Below are positions 31,042-32,568 of a stretch of 32,568 nucleotides of DNA, in pieces. Both the position numbers and the translations under genes were made by a program. The number at the start of each line of letters is the position of its first letter. Within the stretch, counting starts at the first letter, position 1. The notes under the pieces were generated by a model. The model made no database searches, was not told where the DNA came from, and saw nothing but the letters and a program-made list of their open reading frames with translations. The stretch is from Polaromonas sp. C04 (GTDB lineage: Bacteria; Pseudomonadota; Gammaproteobacteria; Burkholderiales; Burkholderiaceae_C), in the NCBI RefSeq assembly GCF_002002705.1, contig NZ_MUNS01000018.1:1-32568 (forward strand). The letters are read 5' to 3'.

Positions 31042-31809
31042 TCAGGAGCGGGTGCAGTGAAACGCCAGCGTGTGGTACGGAAAGCTCACCGTCTCGCGCC
31101 CGCGCAGCGCCGGGTGCGTGGCGATCAGCGCCTCGATGCGTTCGCGCACGGCGGCGCCGTCTGGCGGCGCCAGCGCGGCGATGAAGCTCACCGACATGAA
31201 CCGGTCCACGATCACCTGTTGCGGCGGCCCCACGTGCTGGTACTCGAAGCGGCTCTCCACCAATTCGCTGAAACCCGGGTGCGGGAACGGCAGTCGCCAC
31301 TCGCCCTTGTAGTAGCGCGGCGCGTCACCCTCGTACGGCGTGACGATGGAGGTCAGCGCGGCGACCCAGTCCACCGACTCGTCGCGCACATTCCACACCA
31401 GGCCGAGCTTGCCGCCGGGCCCCAGCGCGCGGTGGAATTCGTCCAGCGTCCCGCGGCTGGCGAACCAGTGGAACGCCTGCGCGCAGACCACCGCGTCCAG
31501 CGCGGCGTCGGGCAGCGGAATGGACTGCGCGGTGCCGGCCAGCGCCCGTACCGCGGGCAGGCCGGTCTCGATCTGTGCGCGCATCGCGTCGACGGGTTCC
31601 ACCGCCACCACATTGGCGCCCGTGGGCAACAACAGCTTGGTGAACTTGCCGGTGCCCGCGCCCACGTCGGCCACCGTGCGGCCCGTGGCCAGGCCCATCG
31701 GCCCAGTGAGCCAGCTGGAGAGCGCGGGTGGATACCCGGGCCTGCCGCGCGCGTAAGCCCGTGCTTCTTTTGTAAAGCCCTGTTGCGCGGCGACGTGCAC
31801 TTCAGCCAT
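31042..31809 (-). CDS. Class I SAM-dependent methyltransferase
   Basis: A 255-aa methyltransferase of the UbiE/Methyltransf_11 type. Motif I is VADVGAGTGKFTKLLL with the acidic end of strand 2 in VVAVEPVD; AQAFHWFA and LGPGGKLGLVWNVRDE are typical of small-molecule methyltransferases with an FHW motif. The ATG at 31809 with GGGAG about 10 bp upstream is preferred; the frame extends upstream to 32040 but that part is antisense to the cobT remnant. It ends 1 bp after cobQ (convergent). The substrate is unknown, and there is no sign that it belongs to corrin-ring methylation. Confidence 0.88.
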   Translation of the reverse strand: MAEVHVAAQQGFTKEARAYARGRPGYPPALSSWLTGPMGLATGRTVADVGAGTGKFTKLLLPTGANVVAVEPVDAMRAQIETGLPAVRALAGTAQSIPLPDAALDAVVCAQAFHWFASRGTLDEFHRALGPGGKLGLVWNVRDESVDWVAALTSIVTPYEGDAPRYYKGEWRLPFPHPGFSELVESRFEYQHVGPPQQVIVDRFMSVSFIAALAPPDGAAVRERIEALIATHPALRGRETVSFPYHTLAFHCTRS

Positions 31810-31821
31810 GAATCTTGAGCT

Positions 31822-32095
31822 CCCAACATTGAAGACCTCCATGATGCCGCAATGGCCCAGCGCCTGCAGCACAAGTTTGACCATAAAACCAAGCCGCTCG
31901 GCGCGCCGGGCCGGCTCGAGTCGCTGGCACTGCCGCTGGGCTTGACACTGGGCAGCGAGGCGCCGCAGCTGGAGCAGCTGCGAATGCTGGTGTGTGCAGG
32001 CGACCACGGCCTGGCCGCCGCTGCTCTCGACCGGCGCCATCCTGCGCGAGATGGCGAGCTTCGAGTCGGCGGGAGTGTCGGAAAAGACGCCTTGA
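31822..32095 (+). pseudogene. cobT: cobT remnant with large internal deletion
   Basis: The 5' part reads MAQRLQHKFDHKTKPLGAPG, RLESLALPLGL and MLVCAGDHGLA, a close match to the N-terminus of CobT, which activates dimethylbenzimidazole with nicotinate mononucleotide. Right after GDHGLA the sequence switches, in another frame, to PLLSTGAILREMASFESAGV and ends at a TGA at 32093-32095, resembling the CobT C-terminus. About 250 residues, including the catalytic Glu region, are gone. The junction lies near 32015-32025, in GGCCTGGCCGCC. Not functional. Confidence 0.75.
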
Positions 32096-32098
32096 GCG

Positions 32099-32568
32099 TT
32101 ACGCCTGCGCCGCTGCCGGGGTGTTCTCGTAGTGGGCGCGCAGCGTATCGATCAGCGCCTGTGCATAGGTTGGCAGCGCCGCCTGGTCGCGCACGAGGAT
32201 GTAGCGTTCGCGCACGCTCCAGGCGTCTGTCAATTCGATCAGTGACAGGTTCATGGGGTCCCTATTGCGGCGTGCCGCGCTTTCGGGGACGATGCCGACC
32301 CCGACGCCGCTGCCGATCATGCGGCACATGGCGTCAAAACTGCTGAGCTGGATGCGCAGCTTGAGCGGCTTGCCGAGTGATTCGGTGATCCTGGCCAGAA
32401 AGGTCTGCAGTGTGCTGCTCTGGTGCATGCCTACCGCGTCTTCGTCCAGAATCTCGGCGAACGCAACGCGTTTGCGCCGCGCCAGACGGTGCTGGCGCGA
32501 GGTCACCAGCATCAGCCGGTCGGTGCTGAAGTGGATGGCCTGCAGCCCCAGCGTGTCGACCTGGCCCG
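32099..32568 (-). CDS. LysR-family transcriptional regulator, partial
   Basis: The C-terminal ~156 codons of a LysR regulator; the frame is open to the right edge, so the DNA-binding helix-turn-helix half lies outside. The visible part is the effector-binding domain: LVTSRQHRLARRKRVAFAEI, then SSFDAMCRMIGSGVGVGIVP, the characteristic segment before the last strand, and a TYAQALIDTLR C-terminal helix. The start at 32512 is internal. It ends 3 bp after the cobT remnant, convergent with it. Target genes cannot be inferred. Confidence 0.88.
   Translation of the reverse strand, partial: GQVDTLGLQAIHFSTDRLMLVTSRQHRLARRKRVAFAEILDEDAVGMHQSSTLQTFLARITESLGKPLKLRIQLSSFDAMCRMIGSGVGVGIVPESAARRNRDPMNLSLIELTDAWSVRERYILVRDQAALPTYAQALIDTLRAHYENTPAAAQA

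Overview
The window is high-GC DNA that looks like a betaproteobacterium, most likely Comamonadaceae (Rhodoferax/Polaromonas/Variovorax-like). This rests on gene content (zapB-zapA-ssrS, a B12-riboswitch btuB operon, crcB with a DUF190 gene), codon style, and short dispersed repeats that I recall from that family but could not check. No tRNA, rRNA, CRISPR array or intact insertion sequence was found.

Layout. (1) 1-2242: the end of a cation P-type ATPase gene, read in frame out of an 84-bp tandem repeat array that runs off the left edge. (2) 2509-6951: a tightly coupled ABC exporter operon of ATPase, HlyD-type adaptor, TolC/NodT outer-membrane lipoprotein and FtsX/MacB-type permease. (3) 6952-8332: an unidentified gene fragment, a universal stress protein gene with an FNR/ANR-like site, and a 5'-truncated cytochrome P450 relic. 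(4) 8351-9909, minus strand: zapB-like, zapA, 6S RNA, fluoride channel crcB and a DUF190 gene. (5) 9963-18182: a cobalamin riboswitch with terminator controlling btuB, cobB, a leaderless BtuF-like gene, a possible cobU relic, btuF, btuC, btuD, cobO and a bluB relic; most junctions overlap by 4 bp. (6) 18249-29376: a block of about 11 kb unrelated to B12. It holds an FAD oxidoreductase fused to a CrtC/AttH-like domain, a 1791-aa kinase/AAA/GAF/nucleotide cyclase, a membrane cyclic-nucleotide-binding protein, a second membrane cyclase and a double AhpD-like protein. (7) 29577-32568: B12 genes resume with cobQ, then a methyltransferase, a cobT relic with a large internal deletion, and a partial LysR regulator.

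How it fits together. Region 5 plus cobQ is a corrinoid uptake and late-synthesis cluster under B12 feedback. The lower-ligand genes inside it (bluB, cobT and perhaps cobU) are reduced to fragments with the gene ends still visible, while import (BtuBFCD), CobO, CobB and CobQ look intact. This suggests a lineage moving from making or finishing B12 to importing it. Region 6 looks like a cyclic-nucleotide signalling module placed between the two halves of the B12 cluster.

The most unusual theme is that dispersed repeats of three families lie inside protein-coding genes and are translated: the ATPase, CobO and CobQ clearly, the P450 relic and the BtuD N-terminus less clearly. This resembles the translated palindromic elements known from Rickettsia.
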